Part shown: positions 5,998 through 7,354 of the stretch, piece by piece
Position numbering within the stretch: the stretch's first letter is position 1
How the letters are laid out: the number at the start of each line of letters is the position of its first letter
From: Fibrobacter sp.
GTDB taxonomy: Bacteria; Fibrobacterota; Fibrobacteria; Fibrobacterales; Fibrobacteraceae
Length of the DNA stretch: 7,354 bases
NCBI GenBank assembly: GCA_021443065.1
Contig: JABUUR010000102.1
Coordinates: 1-7,354 of the forward strand
Direction: 5' to 3'
The notes under the pieces: generated by a model
The model's input: only the letters and a program-made list of their open reading frames with translations
What the model was told of the DNA's origin: nothing
The model's database searches: none
Position numbers and translations under genes: made by a program

Positions 5998-7272
5998 GTG
6001 GCGGAAGTGTCCAACTACATGCGCATGGCCTTGGAAGAGGCCTTTTTTGCCGTTGGCGAAAGCAGGCCCAACCCTGCGGTGGGTGCGGTTGTCGTAAAGG
6101 ACGGCGTTGTGGTGGGGAAGGGGCGTACGCAGCGCCCCGGAAGTGCCCATGCCGAGGTCATGGCGCTGCGTGACGCGGGCGAACTCGCCCGCGGGGCGGC
6201 CATTTACGTGACCTTGGAACCCTGCTGCCATTATGGCCGCACGCCCCCCTGCACCAAGGCGATTATCGAGGCGGGGATTGCGAAAGTCTTTTACGCCCAC
6301 GGAGACCCCAATCCCGTTGTCCGCGGGAACAGCCGCCAAGTGCTGGAGGAGGCGGGCATCGAAGTCCACGAAGGGTTGGATGCCTGTGTCTGCGCCGAAA
6401 TTGACAATCCGCTGGAGGCTTTGTCCGCACAAGGCTTTGGCAAGGAATGCCTTTGCCTGGAGGGATTTCGGGCCCGCCGCACCCCATTGGAAATTGAAGG
6501 TGCCGGTCGTGAAATTTTCGATGAGATTGAACGCTACTTCGAAGCCTACGATTATTACGTCCGTAACAAACGAACTTTCGTTGAAGTCAAGAGTGCCGTT
6601 ACAGACGAAGGCTCCATGGGGTACGTCCTGCCCGACGGCTCCCGCAAGCCCCTGAAAATCACGGGTGAAGCAGCCGACTGCTGGAACCATGGACTTAGGG
6701 CCATGAGCGATGGCATCCTGGTGGGGGCAGGCACTGTTCTTGCGGATAATCCCGGGCTTGAAGTCCGGCTGGTCAAGGGTAACAATCCCGTGAAAATCGT
6801 CTGGGCGGGCCATCACGAATTTAGCCGTGAAGAAGTGTCGTATCTTCGGGTGTTTACCGGAGGCTCCCCTCAAGAAAATGGGGCTGTACGGGCCCTAGTC
6901 TTTTCTTGCGTTTCTCAGCCCACCATTCCCGAGGCCGTGGTGTTTACCAAGTCCAGTTTCGCGGACTGCTGGAACGAAATGCTAGACCATCTTTCTGCCT
7001 TGGGCATGCACCGCCTTATGGTGGAGCCCGGAGAGGGACTTGCCCGGCTGCTGTCTGCCGCCGCCGCTGTCAATGAAGGCGGCTCCCCTTTGTGGAATCG
7101 CTGGAACCTGTGGCAGTCTACGGACCACACCGCCGAAGACGCCCTTTCGTCATTCATTCGTGAAGGCCTTGTGGCGGACAGCCTGAATTTCCCACCGCTT
7201 CCCGAAAAACTCGTGGCCAAGGAATCCTTTATGGTAGGCCCCGACGTATTGACCGTCTTTTACCCGGGGTGA
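5998..7272 (+). CDS. ribD: Riboflavin biosynthesis bifunctional deaminase/reductase RibD
   Basis: The product is 424 aa with a GTG start. It converts 2,5-diamino-6-ribosylamino-pyrimidinone 5'-phosphate to the 5-amino-6-ribitylamino-uracil phosphate in two steps. The N-terminal deaminase domain (1-136) has the entry motif YMRMALEEA, PNPAVGAVVV, the zinc ligand H51 in HAE, with E53 as proton donor, and C76 and C85 in LEPCCHYGRTPPC. The reductase domain (about 190-424) shows RTFVEVK, ITGEA, ILVGAGTVLADNP, a VEPGEGLARLL stretch in place of the usual VEGG-type loop, and a closing VGPDV. A poorly conserved stretch at about 137-181 between the domains makes it about 55 residues longer than E. coli RibD (367 aa). 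The reductase half is clearly diverged but keeps its frame. Starts at GTG 6007 or ATG 6019 are possible, but 5998 keeps a typical N-terminal length. No Shine-Dalgarno sequence or FMN riboswitch fits in the 24-bp gap after the rhodanese gene, so it is probably expressed from upstream. Confidence 0.93.
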   Translation: MAEVSNYMRMALEEAFFAVGESRPNPAVGAVVVKDGVVVGKGRTQRPGSAHAEVMALRDAGELARGAAIYVTLEPCCHYGRTPPCTKAIIEAGIAKVFYAHGDPNPVVRGNSRQVLEEAGIEVHEGLDACVCAEIDNPLEALSAQGFGKECLCLEGFRARRTPLEIEGAGREIFDEIERYFEAYDYYVRNKRTFVEVKSAVTDEGSMGYVLPDGSRKPLKITGEAADCWNHGLRAMSDGILVGAGTVLADNPGLEVRLVKGNNPVKIVWAGHHEFSREEVSYLRVFTGGSPQENGAVRALVFSCVSQPTIPEAVVFTKSSFADCWNEMLDHLSALGMHRLMVEPGEGLARLLSAAAAVNEGGSPLWNRWNLWQSTDHTAEDALSSFIREGLVADSLNFPPLPEKLVAKESFMVGPDVLTVFYPG

Positions 7273-7283
7273 TTGCCCGAGAG

Positions 7284-7354
7284 CTGTCATCCCGCCCTTT
7301 CATTCTGTCATCCCGGACACCGCTCCGGGATCCACTCCCGCTGTCATCCCGGCC
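7284..7354. repeat. Palindromic intergenic repeat (TGTCATCCCG type), runs off the window
   Basis: CTGTCATCCCG occurs three times exactly, at 7284-7294, 7305-7315 and 7341-7351. The middle copy opens a hairpin of 8 bp: ATCCCGGA (7310-7317), a 6-nt loop, and TCCGGGAT (7324-7331). Similar 'TGTCATCCC...GGGATCCA' elements are dispersed in the intergenic DNA of several bacterial lineages, and this looks like a cluster of full and partial copies behind ribD. The last copy is cut by the window end. There is no T-run, so it is not a classical terminator, although it may end or stabilise the transcript. Confidence 0.7.

Noticed and set aside
5440..6873. Long open frame on the - strand (477 codons)
   Set aside because: It is antisense to the rhodanese gene and most of ribD, both firmly identified. 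No family motif is seen in the translation.
7310..7331. Rho-independent terminator of ribD
   Set aside because: The stem is good but no T-run follows, and the surrounding repeated TGTCATCCCG motifs point to a dispersed repeat instead.

Overview
The window is a compact, gene-dense bacterial segment with seven intact protein genes, all on the + strand. There are no RNA genes, transposase genes or CRISPR arrays. The likely host is a member of the FCB group, and Fibrobacterota (Fibrobacter-like) is my best guess. The reasons are the TATCTTTR-type -7 promoter elements immediately in front of start codons, few Shine-Dalgarno sequences, heptanucleotide intergenic repeats, and exported lamin-tail-domain and beta-barrel proteins. 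This is inferred from style, not from a database match.

Layout. Positions 1-92 are a repeat-rich intergenic stretch with two families of 7-bp repeats and a small hairpin. It leads into a Nif3-family dinuclear-metal protein (93-854). After a 101-bp gap holding a good promoter comes a membrane-anchored M23 (LytM-type) peptidoglycan endopeptidase with all metal and catalytic residues (956-1876). An 89-bp leader with three small hairpins, the last overlapping the ribosome binding site, precedes a TTG-started exported protein with two lamin-tail-like domains (1966-3492). It is followed 7 bp later by a small signal-peptide-bearing, probable outer-membrane beta-barrel protein (3500-4231). A second cluster starts from a TATCTTTG element at 4244. 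It holds a membrane-anchored three-PAS sensor with no output domain (4259-5518), a rhodanese lipoprotein that overlaps it by ATGA (5515-5973), and a riboflavin-biosynthesis deaminase/reductase RibD (5998-7272). The window closes inside a TGTCATCCCG-type palindromic intergenic repeat (7284-7354).

How they work together. The M23 peptidase, lamin-tail protein, barrel protein, PAS sensor and rhodanese lipoprotein are all predicted to sit at or beyond the inner membrane, so the middle of the window is cell-envelope biology. Nif3 and RibD are cytoplasmic housekeeping-type genes at its edges. Two tight pairs look functionally linked: the lamin-tail protein with the barrel, and the PAS sensor with the rhodanese lipoprotein. 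I found no certain new system. The least explained parts are these two pairs and the near-leaderless promoter arrangement that two genes share with identical spacing.
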